Below are positions 11,633 to 25,100 of a stretch of DNA of 64,000 bases, in pieces (position 1 is the stretch's first letter; the number at the start of each line of letters is the position of its first letter). Position numbers and translations under genes: made by a program. Under the pieces are notes generated by a model, which ran no database searches, was not told the origin of the DNA, and saw nothing but the letters and a program-made list of their open reading frames with translations. Source of the DNA: Helopsaltes ochotensis (lineage: Eukaryota > Chordata > Aves > Passeriformes > Locustellidae); the NCBI GenBank assembly GCA_013400155.1, contig VXBM01000544.1, positions 121,398 through 185,397 of the forward strand, given 5' to 3'.

Positions 11633-14600
11633 GTGCCAGGGAGCTGTTGCCAGGACTTTGTCAGGTATTACATGGCTTGGGGTGACTCTGCTGTCTCTGT
11701 CACTGCCCCTACAGCAGCAAAGAGCCCCAGAGAGGGAGGCTGTGGCACCAAGGTGCACTCACCGGCCCTGCCCTGCCTGGGTTTGTGCTTTTTGGCAGAG
11801 AGATTTCCCCGAGAGCAGCGATCCCCGCAGACTGCCCGTGCCTTTCTGAGCAGCCCCTGTTCATTCCCCAGGACAGCACACCAACCCTCACCCCCACAGT
11901 GGGATTTTTCCTCCTCCACCGGAGGCTCGCTCTGTCCCGCTCAGCCCCCAGCAATTATTTGCCCACATGGAACTCATCTGAAATCTTCTCCCACAACAGC
12001 ACCCAGCACGGGAGGTGGATTTAATCCAAAACCCAAGAACTTCCCAAGAACCCATAACTTAGCCCTTGCTGCCTCCCACCCCCCCTCCTCCTCCAGCTGT
12101 CTCAGCCTTGCTTGTTCTTTAGCTACCAAGAATCCCTCATTTCTGGAACTGGCTGCCCAAAGTCTCACATGTAGAGGAATCATCTCCCCATCTTGCTTGT
12201 ATTACAAAACAAATTAGAGATACTGAAGTGAAGTGTGTTAATCCTGTAATTATCATGGTCATAATGAGGCAGTTTAATGATCTTGCTAATTGTCTGTTCA
12301 GCAAGGCTGGATTGGAAAACAGTCCTTACCCCATCCACCCTTTTAATTCTGCTTAGATCAGACGTTTCCTGTAAGAGGGGAGTTGTAGCTGTGTGTATCA
12401 CTACCTCATCACCAAATTAATGTTTAAAAATCGCTGCAGGTCTAACCAAAGGCCAAGTATTATATTGTAACCAATGTCAGTGTGGCCACAGCCAGTGGCT
12501 GTTCAGCTATATATTAATGCAGACAAGATTGCCAGAGGAAGCAAAAAGAGAAATAAAACATCTCTGTGAGGACTAAAATTTTGCTTATGGATTGCCAGTT
12601 AAAGGTCTTAAAACTATCAGCTGAAATAAGCTGCCTGAAAGTTGTTTCTGCCTAATCAACTGCTTCCCTGTTTATTCTGCTGCAACAACCCAGCCTCCGC
12701 CTGTGGCTGTGCCTAAATACAGCTGCTGTCCCAGAAAGCACCTGCAAAGCCCCAGGAAAGTTCCTTCTCCAGCTCTTGCACACCTCGGGAGCAGCTCAGG
12801 ACCCCTACATGAGACTCATTAAAAATGATCATTCACAAAAGAAAACAATCGAGAGCGAAGTAACAGAAGCAAGAGTGTATATACTGAAAAAAAAACCAAA
12901 AAAAAAAAAACAACCCCAAAAAAATCGCTGATGCTTCCAGCACATCAGCTTCTCTGCAGGAGCTGCCATGCATATGCTAATCCTGGAGTAAACCGCAAGT
13001 AATTGCAAGCAATGAAGCAGTAATTTACCCCGTGTTTACTGTAAGCATCTGATACAGCCGTGCCGTCCCTGCCATGCCTTGCCCACAACCCCACATCTCA
13101 TCCTTCCAGCTCTCCTGGCTGGAAAAACAAGGTGAAGTGTTCCTGTAAAAGGTAAATTTTATCACGTATCCCAGTGCAGAATCCCCATTTTGAGGCTGAC
13201 ACCCGTGTTTCCCCAGCAAATGACTGCGGGAGAACTGAAAAAGAGCAAAGGGTCTGTCCCTTTAGCCACACAGCTCTGAGCTACAGGAGATAACCTGAGA
13301 ACTTCTTCCGAGTGCCAACCACCTCCCTGCCATCCCTGCCTCGCCTGCTGCTGCAAAACCAAGGTAACTTGTCATCAAGCCTGGTAATAACAGTGCTGCG
13401 AGCAGCCACCCAAAACCCAGAGGTCAGACTTAAACTGATATTAAACCAGCAGAACCCCCGGCAGTCAGAAAATGCAGTGATTTACAAGCAGCTGGGGCCC
13501 AACCTCTGCCCCCAGCAAGGTTTGCACAGGCAAACATCCCGGGGCAGCAGAGAAATGACTAGAATCAAGATTTTTCTCTCACTGCAGCCCGATCCTAACG
13601 CTCAGCACCCACCAGATTTTGTTTTTAATGCATCTGACACCCAGAGAAATAATGAATAAATATATAAAATCCATCATGGTTTTCAGACAACTGTTACAGC
13701 AAGGAAACCACTGGAGAGGATGGAGAGCCTTGCTTGGTTTTGGGGCTTTTGGGTTTGTTTTGAAACAATTTTGCAATAACACCACTTCAAAACGAGCTGC
13801 CATACGCGAAGTGGCAGAGTCAATATCACATTTTAAATAAAGCACTCATTTTGTTTCTCATCGTGCCTTCAAAATTATAAGCTTCTTGATTACAGACACC
13901 CTTCCCAGAAAAGCTCAGATTAAGAGCTGTGGTGCTGGCAGCCAGGGCTGTTATCAGCTTTGTAAGATCCTTAGCAATAAAGCCACGCTACGAATGGATT
14001 TGCACACCAGAGATATTTGGGGGCAAAAATGGCAAAACTGCCCTTTATTCCTAAGCTGTAACATGGCTCAAAACCATCCCTCTGCCCATGAACCATCCCT
14101 CTATTTATTGCTCCATCTCCAACGTGAACGACTGGTGAAAAGTTTGGGGTAAAAGCTCTGCAAAGATGAATTCAAGTCAGGACCAAGATTGTTCCTGAGT
14201 CCATTCCGCCTACTCCACATTAAATCACTTGGGCTCCCCGGGTGCTGCAGCACATCAGCTCTCAACAGCACAGATCAGAACACACAGCTGTGTTTATGTG
14301 AAAGAGAAACTAATAAATGAAAAATTATGAGTGGAAATTGAATCTGCTAGACGAATGCTCAGCAATAGATTAACATATGCTGCATTTGCAAAAAAAAAAA
14401 ATAAAATAAACCAAGTTTAGCTCCAGCCTATATTAAATATTGAGATCACTGAGTTTTCCTCAACGTTCTGCATGTCTTGATATATTGTAAGCTAGCACAT
14501 TTCATTAGTTGCATATATCCATATCTCTCTAATAACTTCCAAACTCCTGGACTCCTGTCATTTGGACTTATATTTGAAGAGACACTTGAGACCTATAAAA

Positions 14601-15396
14601 GAAGGGAAAAAAAACCCCAAAACCCAATAGTAAAAGCAATGTGCTTTCACTGCTTTTGTCAGTGGAAACTTCCTTTGGAGCCGTGTAATTGAAAAGCAAT
14701 GCAGTAGCACAAAATATTACATGAGATGGGGAACATTCCTGTGACAGCCTCGCAGCCCACAAACCAAAACATAATGCATTGTTTATCGCAGATAATTGCA
14801 GGCTTTCCATCCCATTTTAATCTTTTTGTTAGCTTTTAAACAGGCTCTCAGTCCCAATTTTAGAGACAGGAATAAGAAAAAAAAAAAACAACAAACCTTT
14901 GTATTCTCTTCTGAAGAATATTCATTATTCAGGGTAACAGGGAGAGTAAACTGGATCTTCTGCAGAATACACCCCCCTGCTCATGGTAGCTACCCCTTGC
15001 ATGATAAGATACACCAGATTTTCTTTATTTAACTTTTAGGAAGCTGTAACTAAGCTGGAAGCTTCTCTGTTTCTATTCCTTGGCTTTGAATTAATTTTCT
15101 GCCTCATTTTCATATTTTCTAAATTAAAAAAAAAAAATAATAATCCCACCAAAGTCAAACCTTTTTCATGCAGATAAGGATGCCAGGAAGTAATTCAGCA
15201 GCAGATTTATCCCCGAGAACAGGAACACATTTAAAAAGTCATATCTCCATTTTTAATCATTTTTACAGTCTAAGAGGGAGCATTTCCCAGTGAGGTATTT
15301 TCCCTCCTGCCTGGACTGCGCTGAAGAGCAGCAGCCACATCTGAGGTGCTGAAAAACCCAAGAGAAGGTCAAAAATGTAATTCTGACACCAGCTTC
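11633..15396. other. Intergenic, nothing coding
   Basis: No supported exon. 12190-12560 is unique AT-rich sequence with TAATTA-like cores and could be a regulatory element. A-rich simple runs lie at about 12885-12930, 14390-14410, 14877-14890 and 15124-15142. Confidence 0.4.
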
Positions 15397-15750
15397 AACT
15401 CAGCCTAGTTCATAGTTTTAATTCAGCCTAGCTCAGAGTTTTAATTCAGCCTGGTTCATAGTTTTAATTCAGCCTGGTTTTAATTCAGCCTAGCTCAGAG
15501 TTTTAATTCAGCCTGGTTTTAATTCAGCCTAGCTCAGAGTTTTAATTCAGCCTAGTTTTAATTCAACCTAGTCCATAGTTTTAATTCAACCTAGTCCATA
15601 GTTTTAATTCAACCTAGTCCATAGTTTTAATTCAACCTAGTCCATAGTTTTAACTCAGCCTAGTTTTAATTCAGCCCAGTCCATAGTTCTAACTCAGCCC
15701 AGTCCATAGTTCTAACTCAGCATACTTTTAATTGAGCCCAGTTTAGCCAA
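15397..15750. repeat. Mixed 23/16-bp minisatellite
   Basis: About sixteen imperfect copies of TTTTAATTCAGCCTAGTCCA + TAG (23 bp), interspersed with a shorter 16-bp form lacking the CATAG part. Variants (CTCAGAG, TTCATAG, TCCATAG) are grouped along the array, suggesting local duplication blocks. Confidence 0.9.
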
Positions 15751-18700
15751 AGTCATTCAAGGGAGGAAAAAACCAAATCAACTGAGTTTTCAGTAGGTGC
15801 AGAGAGCTTCAGCCCAGCCCTCTGTCTCCGGTCCCATGGCCATCAGTGCTGCTGGCTGTTCCCATTTTCCTCGCACACAGCCCCGGTGTTTGCACGTGTG
15901 ACCGGCACAAATCATCCCACGGAAATCAGCACAGCTCCAAAAGCTCCCCTGCTGCTGAGCCAGAGCTCCCTGCCCACCCTCCCTGCTCTCAGCTCCTCTC
16001 CTCAGGGGACCCAGCCTGAGCAAAACACCCATTTTGCACAAAAACCCAGCTCCCCTCCAGTGGGACACCCCTGTGCTGTGCCAGCCACGTCCTGCAAGGA
16101 CAGAAAACCCTGTGCGAGGCCAGCTCAGGATCATGATGATCCTGATATCGCCCAAACCTCCCCTAACGAGACCTGCAGTGCCTTTTTTAAAACAACACTC
16201 GGTTAAAGCAGTTCCTGCAAACAGTGCAGTGCCACACGTGCATAATGCAGCGTGGCAGCCCTGAAGATTTGGTAAGGCTGCAGAGATAAATGGAAAATAC
16301 AGGTCTTCAAAATACAGATTTCATGGCTCCAGACACCTGTTACTTGCTCAGAGGATAAATGGAAAACTCCCAAAGTCACAAGAGGTGTTCTCATTAGGCT
16401 GTTCATAATTTGCTACTCAGCCAACCAGACCTCTCTGGGTGGGCCAAAACTATTGCTGTCCCAAATTCAGGCAGTGGGACAAAGCCAAGCAGGCAGAAAA
16501 TCCTGGAACCCATCTCAGCTTGGTCAAGGGATGCTTGAAGGACAGCTCAGAAGGGCATTAAGAGTCTCAGTCACTGATGTGACACTAAGGGTAGTGCAAG
16601 GTCTAAATCAGTAAATTGTAATTCAGTCTTGGTCTCTAAAAACACTGCAGCAGGAGGAGGATTGAACTCACAGCCTGGTGAGGCATGAAACTCCTGCAGC
16701 TGAAACGGAGAAAGGACAGCCCTGCAGTTCTTAGCAATAACCTGGCAGATTTTTCAAAAAGACAGAAAAGCAAAGAAGAGAGCAAGGCTGGAACACAACA
16801 GGGTTTGAAAGCACAGACTGATAGATGTCAATATTCATCAAGTTAAGGTAGAGCTTGTTATTACAGACTGTTGCCTTCAAGTTGCTTCTGTTCATATATT
16901 TCTTAATTTGGGTATTTTTACACATTTTCTGTACAGGAAAAAAAAAAAAAGAGAGAGAGAGAGAAATAGATTTTACATTTCTGAACTATGCTCTGTCCTA
17001 CTTCAGTATTTCCACAGAGCCCCAGAGTGGAGCTCTCTGCTCAAGATGCCAAGCAGGCGCTTTGGCAATGAAGGCCAGGAGAAATGCAGAAGCAGGAATT
17101 CATTCTGCCCTGGTAACCAAACAGACATTTTGTACTTTTCACTGCATCCTGCTGCCCAGGAGCCCCAGGGGACATGGGGGACATCCCAGCACAGACCCCT
17201 GTGCACAGCCCTTGCCCTGCATCACACAGGTGAATATTGTCCCCTCTCATCCAGCTGACAATTCCCATTTGAATAATCCACCAGCTGGAACAGCAACACG
17301 CCAACACCTGGGTCATAAACAGCCCTCCCAAAGTTCTTTTTGGTGATAAACAAACGTTTGCAAACATTTCTGCCAGCTCTGGCAGAGTGAGGCTGGGAGC
17401 CCTGAGTGAGCAGAGCAATTCCCACTGCAGTTGGATAAACCCTCCCCTCCCAATCTGTTACAGCTGGAACAAGAGATACCTGGAGAAATAGCGTTGATCA
17501 AGGTGGAATAATATTTAGAGCAGAATGTCAGGTTCAGCCACAAATAGATTTGCTTGTGGAAGCAGCTGCTGCACCCATTAGAATCTTTTCATAAACTGTT
17601 ATGAAGATTGACACCTTGGAAGTAATTAAGTATTAAGTATTTTTAGGTAATTACTCCAGCAATAACATGGGACGTGCTCACTTTCAAAATGAGGAATTAT
17701 CTGTAGCTCCCCTTGCTGCACTCCTTTTAATAATTCATAGTAGTTTGACACCAGTGATTACTGTTCCAGCTTTCCAACTATCCCAACAAACTAACAGGAG
17801 CAAAAGAAACTCTTTACAGTCCAGGGGAAATCTCACCACTTTCACAGGAGCTGTTACTTGGGACTTCTAGGGGAAGGGAGCACGCAGAAGGCACAATGTG
17901 CAAAAAACAGCAAAAAAAAAAATCCACATGTAAAGCAAACACCTCTAAGTCAAGATCCTGTGTAGAAAGACAGAAAAAACCAGCGCAGCAGCAAAAGCAG
18001 CCATGAGAAAATGCTGTCTCATTGCCAGGCACCTTTGTGAGGACACTCACAGGCTGGCTGTGATGGGAAGAGATGCTTTCATACAATCAGTGTGCTCAGG
18101 TTCTTACCTCATGCTCCCATCTCTCCCTGAATTGCAGAATTCCCTCCTGGAATTGCAGTTCCAGGCTCCTCCAGTGCTCCCTCTTTTCCAGCCTCTCCTC
18201 TCACCAGTGCAGCCTCTCTCCCCAGCAGCACCAAAAGCTTCACCTGCCTGCAGGACCCTCCCTTATTTGCCACAGCTGTTGCCAATTTTTGCTTTAACTG
18301 TTCAATTATTGGAGTTGCTCCCAGGTATTTAAAGGCTTGTGGCTGCACCTCTTCAATTCACAGGGGGAGAGGTGACCACCTGAAAGCAGTGACAGATACG
18401 GGGCAGTTACCGAGGCTGTTTTATTAAACTTATAAAGTTAATAAACCCGAAGCAAGCTCCCCACCCTCTCTCCTCCACTGACATCTGGACTCAGACTCGT
18501 TCCCCAGCCCCTCTGAGGGGCACAAATCCATCCTGGATGTCCCTGTTCCATGTGCACACAGGGAGCACACCTGCACACGGAGCCAGCCTGGGCTCACACT
18601 GCTTCAGGCAGCATTTTATCTGCTAATCACAAAAATGCAACCCCAAAACTTCCCATAGGCACTGCTGAGAAGCGCCCAGTTAAAGCACAGCAATTCTCCT

Positions 18701-21235
18701 TTGAGCTGGCGTGTCCAGGAGCTCCAGGTAAGGAAATGAGGGTGGGACAGAGGTGACAAGCCCTGCCTTGAGAGACATCGTTCTGTTGGGTAAAACTGAC
18801 AGAGCTGTGCTTCTAAAGAGATGAAAATCTGATATCTACCCTCTGCCTTGTCCTGAGCAGCAACACCACCGATTTCAGCATCTTTTACCCACCAGGTGAA
18901 GTGGTACTAGTTATAATGGGAGAAAAATAAATCATACTGCTTCACGTCCGGACCAAAAATTAGGTAAACTCTGGAAAAGCAACAGTAAACCCTGAAAACA
19001 CAAAGTTTTGTTCTGAATTAAATATGAAACAAACCTACTAAAAACTGGGGAGTTTAAAAAAAAAAGTCTGAATTATGCCTGAAGAGACCTTGGCCATATG
19101 TGGTGCCATATTCAGAAATTTCTTTCTAGGCTGCTACGCCACTCTTCCATTTGTTAAATTATTTTTATGTTAGTGAGAATGATTAAGTTTCTTGTGCAGT
19201 TATTGGGGCCCAAAAGGCACCTTTATTTACCTCATTTATCATATACAGCAGCACTCAGCTGAAGTGTAGAGGTAAACAATTTGAAATAGCAATATTCTTG
19301 CTAGAATGCAGTCATCTTGACCACAGGAGCTTTGGAAAAATGCAGATTTAAACTGTTCACGTTACTGTTTTATCTGCATTTCAGTCTGAATTACTAACTT
19401 ATCACCAAGCTCAGCAATAAAGAAACGTGGAGGGGAGATATTAAATATTTATGCCTACAGTACCTTACAAGTTTTCATTGAAATATTAATTGTAAAACAA
19501 AAGCACCACTGTTCCAGCCACCAGGAGTGGTAAAGGCAATACTTAAAGCCAACTGACAGTGCCACAGCCAATTTAAGTTTGGTGTGCCAAAAGAATTGTT
19601 AGCTCAATTTAAATTTGTCAAGGGAAAAACTGACAGAAGATATAACTGACAAAAACTTTGAAAAGATGTATTCAAAATATTTGTCAGTCCCTTTGCAATC
19701 AGCACCTGCTGGAGCTGTTGAAGGGTGGTAGAGGATAAACATAAAGCAGGGAAATCTCTCCCCACCCTGATTCCCCAGGCTGAGCTGAATTTCTGTCACA
19801 CCGCGTTAGTGCAGGGCTCCAGAGCCTGGCCAGACAAAGCAGGGACCACTTCACAGCAGCATCCTCTCAACATGCCATCCTCTTAACTGGTGGTCTGCTC
19901 AATCACAGAGGGTCTTTTTACAGTAAGTTGCAATTATTTTTTACAAGAAATAAAAGCTTGCTGCAACCTGAAAGAAGTAAAAGCTGGTCTTTGCTGAAAG
20001 AGCTTATTATAAAAAAGGCAACCTGTGTGGGTGAGAAGGGGAGGAATGCCAGCTAAAATGGGCTGAAGAGAAAAATCAAAGAGTGGTTTTGGGATAAATG
20101 AAGAGAAACCTCTTCTTCCCAGAGATTAAATAATTAATTATCCTGGAGAAAGCCCTGTGTTTACCTCACACACCTTCAGTGCCTTAACAAGGGCCACCAT
20201 CGGTGCTGCCTTGTGGCACACGGAGCTGCTCAGCTTATTGCATTACAGAGGATTTTAAACACTGCTGCTCCTCAAAGGCAATGATATGGGGTCAGGAACA
20301 TAATACCCATTGCAGAGAAATCTAATTCCAAAGCCGGGAAAGTCTCTTCCCACCCCAAAATGGCTTTAGGTACTGAAATGAATCCTGTATTACAGCTAAG
20401 CTTTGGTCAAAGCAGAAATTCTGACAGATTTATTACTACCTTATCAAGTGACTTCATGGTTTCAAAAAAAATACATATATTCTTCTAAAAATCCATTTAT
20501 CTAGGGGGAATTTAATAGTTGCAAGAAGTGTGCTCATCTAATTGAGATTTGCTGCCAGCCTGTTGCTGCGGGGCTCTCTCCATCTGCAGCACCCCACCAA
20601 GGCGTGTGTCCTTTTATTCCTGCCAGTCTATCTTCCACATTCAGGAGCCCACTTAAAATCGTGCTCAGGCACTTTCCTTTATGCCTTTGCATTCTCAGAG
20701 AAAATTGCTTTTTAACTCGGGTCAGCTTCAATTTTAACTTTATTTTTTAGGAAATGTTTTTTAATCTGCAGCAGCCCAGCATTTATATACCTCATTTTGC
20801 AGTGCTGCTCTGGAAGAAATGAAGGAAGTGGCCGGGGCCTCACCACCCCAAAGCAGTGCAGCAAGAGGTAAAATCACTGCTGGGTGATGCTGGATGTCAG
20901 GATGTGCCCTGCAGCACGCACATCTTCGTGGGCCCATTGGACCATTATTATCTCAAAGCATTTCACTTCTACAAACTCGCTGATTAATGAAAAAAAAAAT
21001 TCTAAAAGCCCTTCCAAGAGCTAAGGACAGTCCTGGAGAAGAGTAAACAGAAAATAATCACTCAGCTGAAAGCTTTCAGTTGCATTAATGCACATCCAGG
21101 ATAACTTGGTCAATTCAGGGCACCTCCAAACGAGCTGCCAGGATGCCACGGGAGCCCCAGGTGAGCCTGCAGCCCCTGAGGCAGCTTGGCATGGCCCCCC
21201 TCCAGCCACAGGTGAGGTGACACCAGGGCTCTGGG
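15751..21235. other. Intergenic, nothing coding
   Basis: No supported exon or complete element was recognised. A short (GA)n lies at about 16951-16964. AT-rich unique stretches occur near 19100-19640. Confidence 0.4.
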
Positions 21236-21343
21236 AGCACTCTCAGCCAGCACAGAGAGAGAGCAGATTTAAATTAGAAACTAGGAAGATATTCTAGAAA
21301 GAATAAGATAGAAACTGAAGATATTCTGTGAGGGTGATGAGGC
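21236..21343 (+). mobile_element. CR1 LINE, left part (interrupted)
   Basis: Contains the CR1-type sequence AGCAGATTTAAATTAGAAAC ... GGAAGATATTCT ... CTGTGAGGGTGATGAGGC, which in intact bird CR1 copies runs directly into the GGTGCCCAGAG part now found at 22006. The left boundary is approximate. It also has a small internal duplication around GAAGATATTCT. Confidence 0.7.
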
Positions 21344-21549
21344 TGTCGTAGCAGCCCTCGTGTTAGAGGGCAGAAATGAGGTACCACACAGACTTCTTGC
21401 TCATCACAGCATGAAAAGGGCCCTGGTTTATTCCTTTTTCCAGGAATCCATCCTGACCCCAACCATTCCCTGACTGTGCCTGCAGCAAGCTCTTGCTGGA
21501 GGTTTCCCTTGCATCCTCTGACTGCTGGGTATTGCCTGCTGAACTCTGA

Positions 21550-21740
21550 CTGCAGGGATTGGGGGGCAGCCTGGGACTGCAGGGATTGGGGGGCAGCCTG
21601 GGGCTGCAGGGATTGGGGGGCAGCCTGGGGCTGCAGGGATTGGGGGGCAGCCTGGGGCTGCAGGGATTGGGNNNNNNNNNNNNNNNNNNNNNNNNNNNNN
21701 NNNNNNNNNNNNNNNNNNNNNTGCAGGGACTGCTAGCTTT
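21550..21740. repeat. 27-bp VNTR inside LTR copy A, with gap
   Basis: Copies of CTGCAGGGATTGGGGGGCAG + CCTGGGG start at 21550, 21577, 21604, 21631 and 21658, then a 50-base N gap (21672-21721). The 27-base period reads as a nine-residue repeat in an accidental ORF. Confidence 0.9.
21672..21721. other. Assembly gap (50 N)
   Basis: Run of N within the 27-bp array, so array length here is unknown. Confidence 0.98.
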
Positions 21741-22005
21741 TCCCCAGCCAGGCTGTGGCTGCAGCTTCCAGCAGCAGGCTCTGGCTGCAGCCCCAGACTG
21801 ACCTCACAGCCAGGATTCTCTCTCCTCAGGATCCTTATTTTTCATTCCCCCATTCCTGACCCTCCTCAGCAGCTCACCCACTCCCTTTTATCACACTTAT
21901 CTTTCTTGGCTATAGCTGTGGCTCATCAGGAGCAGGGCTGTACTGGGTAATTAACACAGCTGTTAATTATCAGGGACAAGGTCACCTGTGTTCCCTTGTC
22001 CTGTT

Positions 22006-22175
22006 GTGGCCCAGGGTGCCCAGAGCAGCTGTGGCTGCCCCTGGATCCCTGGCAGTGCCCAAGGCCAGGCTGGACAGGGTTGGGAGCAGCCTGGGACACT
22101 GGGAATGTCCCTGCCCACAGCAGGGGTGGGACCAGGGGATCTCCAAGGTCCCAAACCATTCCATGTTTCTGTGAT
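22006..22175 (+). mobile_element. CR1 LINE, right part with 3' end
   Basis: Reads as a bird CR1 3' end: GGTGCCCAGAGCAGCTGTGG, CTGCCCCTGGATCCCTGGCA, AGGCCAGGCTGGACAGG, GGTCCCAAACCATTCCATG and a terminal TTCTGTGATA. It continues the CR1 broken at 21343. The typical 8-bp terminal repeat is reduced to about one unit. Confidence 0.88.
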
Positions 22176-25100
22176 ATTAAGAAAGCAATGTTCCATACAA
22201 TTAAGACTGTAAACATAAACCAAATCTTTGACTAAATGAGTATTAGAAAGGAAACACTCCTAACCAATTAATGGATGTAGGCTACTGAGTTCTAAAAGTT
22301 AACAAAGAAGCATTTCAAATACATATTCTACTGGGTTTGCTTCCCATAATAAATTCTTGATGTAGAGGACTTGATGCTTCATATTTCCTTTAGTCCACTT
22401 TCCAATCACAATGCCAAGTGCACTTATCTGAAGGACATCATTTTAATGAAGTCATTTGTGCCCTTAAAAATTAATATGTCAGAGCAGTTAAAGTCTAGTG
22501 ACTGTAACCAAACCAAATAATGCATAATGGAGAAATGCAGGGAGGAAAAAAAAATACAGCCTGAAATCAAGGTTAAAGTAGTTAACCTTAGGAAAAAGAG
22601 GGAGAAGAGAAGCCAACACCAATTATATGTCCCCTTGACACACCATAAAGATTACCCTTACATTGTCACCACCCCACTGCATACAGCTGTGAGTTGAGAT
22701 TATTAACCATCACTGTACTGTACACTGAAGGCACCATGAAATTTGCCTTCATTTGAGGAGACAAAAATTATATTCCTGTGGTCCAGAGACACTTGGTCTG
22801 AAAGAAGCACCAGAGCTTCTCAAAGAGCCATGACTAGAGCAGTCCTTTTTGTTGTAAAGAGTTTCGTGCAAGACAAATACATTGCAAAAATATGACGCAA
22901 CATTCACTCTTGCAGCTCTTTGAGCCAACAGAAACTGCTATTTAGTTCCCTCAGTTCAGGAAAATACCTCCCTCGTTTTTGCATAAAGACTGTTTTGGCA
23001 GCAGCTCCTGAAGTTTGAACAGCTCCAAGTCAGGGCTTCCTGTCTTTAAATAATTCAGAAGTGCCCCCCACAAACTCACTGCCCTTTGGGCATACAGGAA
23101 GTTTAGACACACAAAGAATTTATCCTCTGTCCAGATTTCCTGATAGCCAACACCCCCCACCCCACTTTTTAACAAATGGACAATATTTTTCTCTCCTGCA
23201 GAGAAAAGCCATGTCTACTGGAACTCAGCAGTCTAACACCACAGCAGTTCACTAAAAACTGCTACTCACATCAGGGTTTTTCCTTCAGTATGAGCTGCAA
23301 ACCTTTCCAGACAAGAAAAGCACAATCCCACTTGCAGAACCCATCACAGATATTTGTGTCCTTCTTCTCAGCCCATGGAATTCACCAGTTGGATAAACTC
23401 CCTTCCCCTTTTAACACAGCTTAGCAGTCTCCAAGGTGCACCTCCAAACTAGATTAATGTACCTCCAGAACATCCATAAGGTAAAGAAATGTAATTTAAT
23501 TTGTGATTGCATAAACCAGTCACGGAAGCCTCCCAAGAAGCCTGAGTTTTCATTTCTTTCATAGTAGACATTTAATTATATGATAATTACTTACAGCTTG
23601 CAGCTCAGCTTCTACTTTTATGAAATATAAATTGCTCTTCACTCAAAAGTGCAGGATGAGCATTTAAAAGGCTTCATTAAGTAGGTTTTAAGATTTTTTG
23701 ACGACTTTCTTTAAGCTGTGGAATGGAAAGCAGATGTACCTGTAAACTGAAACTTGCTTCACGGAAGAACAAAGTAGAATTGCTAATGTAATACCAGGAT
23801 GGATGAGCCTTTACAAGGAAAAAAAATTAACTTTTAACAAACACTTTCTTTTTTTTTAAAATAACAAACAAAATATTTCTGTCAAGCTGCACGATAAAAG
23901 GGACCAGAAGGGAATAAGCAGATCTCAGACATGAACAACAAGGCTCTTTATTCTAAATTTCCAGAGCTTGTAAACCTGAGGTTGTGTCAGACTCACACCA
24001 CATTAAAGCAGCCCGACTGAAAACCCACAAATTCATTTGTGGCTTCCTAAAAGCCTAGAAAACAGGAATTATGAAAGCAGAAAGAGGAAGAGAAGGAAAA
24101 TAACTTCACACGAATTTATGTATTGCAATTCAGTGACTGTTTTGACCTTAATTTTGATTTCAGACCATTGGGAGATGGCGGTGCTGCTACTTCCACTCTC
24201 TCATATCTTTGCGGTGCCACAAGAGCAGACCTAGGAACAAACGTGTGAGGACACAAAATCACCAAAGGCTGAGGTCCTGGGCTGCTGCAGAACCTCGTGC
24301 AGGTGTCACTGCTGTCTGGTGGCCACACAAATATCTCACAGGGGCGGCAGAAGGATGCTGCAAATCCTTAAATTCTGAAATATCGAGGCAGGCAGCGTGT
24401 TCTCCTGCCACAGGGCTGTGGCTCCTTCATCCCAGGCAGGAGAGGTGAGACTCCACCAGGTAAGTTTTTCTGATTTTAGGTTAGCAGCTGGGTATGCCCA
24501 TACCATTAATTATATCTGGGTTCATTAAACACGAACACACAAAACGAGACAATAAAACCAACGCATTCTATAAACGTTGCCTGGGAATTCTGCTTGGCAG
24601 TTTTGTCTGCCACCATCCAAGTCAGTGCCTCAGGAGAGAAATTCCCTCTGGAGCAGAGGAGCACAAAACTTGAGATTTGCCCAGACCAGTGCACTGTTAG
24701 CAGGTCTAGAAAACACAGATTGAAAGGCTCAGTTAAACTGCATTAGGTCTTTGTACAAACACTCTCACTCAGAATTAAAAAGTACCCTATTTGAGTGACG
24801 CTTATTAATTCCCAAGAGAAAACAAAGCTTGTTATGATTTTTTTTTTTGGTCACTTAAATTCTGAAATAACAAGTCTACCGAGAACTTGATCATTTGTTT
24901 TAAAATGCACTTTGGAATTGTTTTCCTAAGGGCTCCCATCCAGAGCAGCATTCGGTGACTTTTCAGCCACTTTACAAACACTGCAGCACTCGCTTCACCC
25001 CAGAGCCACCTCTCTACAGCACTGACTTCAGTTTACTGATTTTTCCTTCTTCTGGAGATGACACACCCCAAAGAGACACTTTTAATTGTGGCCACAGGCA

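Larger units (their letters stand above)
21344..22005 (-). mobile_element. Solo LTR (copy A) inserted in a CR1
   Basis: Shares most of its length with the element at 34515-35038. On the minus strand the order is U3-like start, TATA-like GATAAAAGGGAG (21881-21892), a tandem-repeat zone, AATAAA (21427-21432), and an end reading CTACGACA. No retroviral coding sequence is attached. It interrupts a CR1, with a possible 5-bp target duplication GAGGC/GTGGC. The exact family name cannot be given without a library search. Confidence 0.7.

Noticed and set aside
15397..15750. CRISPR-like array
   Set aside because: Units are directly adjacent, with no unique spacers, in a vertebrate genome; it is a minisatellite.
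21476..21801. Open frame with nine-residue CRDWGAAWG-type repeats
   Set aside because: The frame stays open only because the 27-bp array has a period divisible by three and the N gap carries no stops; it lies inside an LTR.
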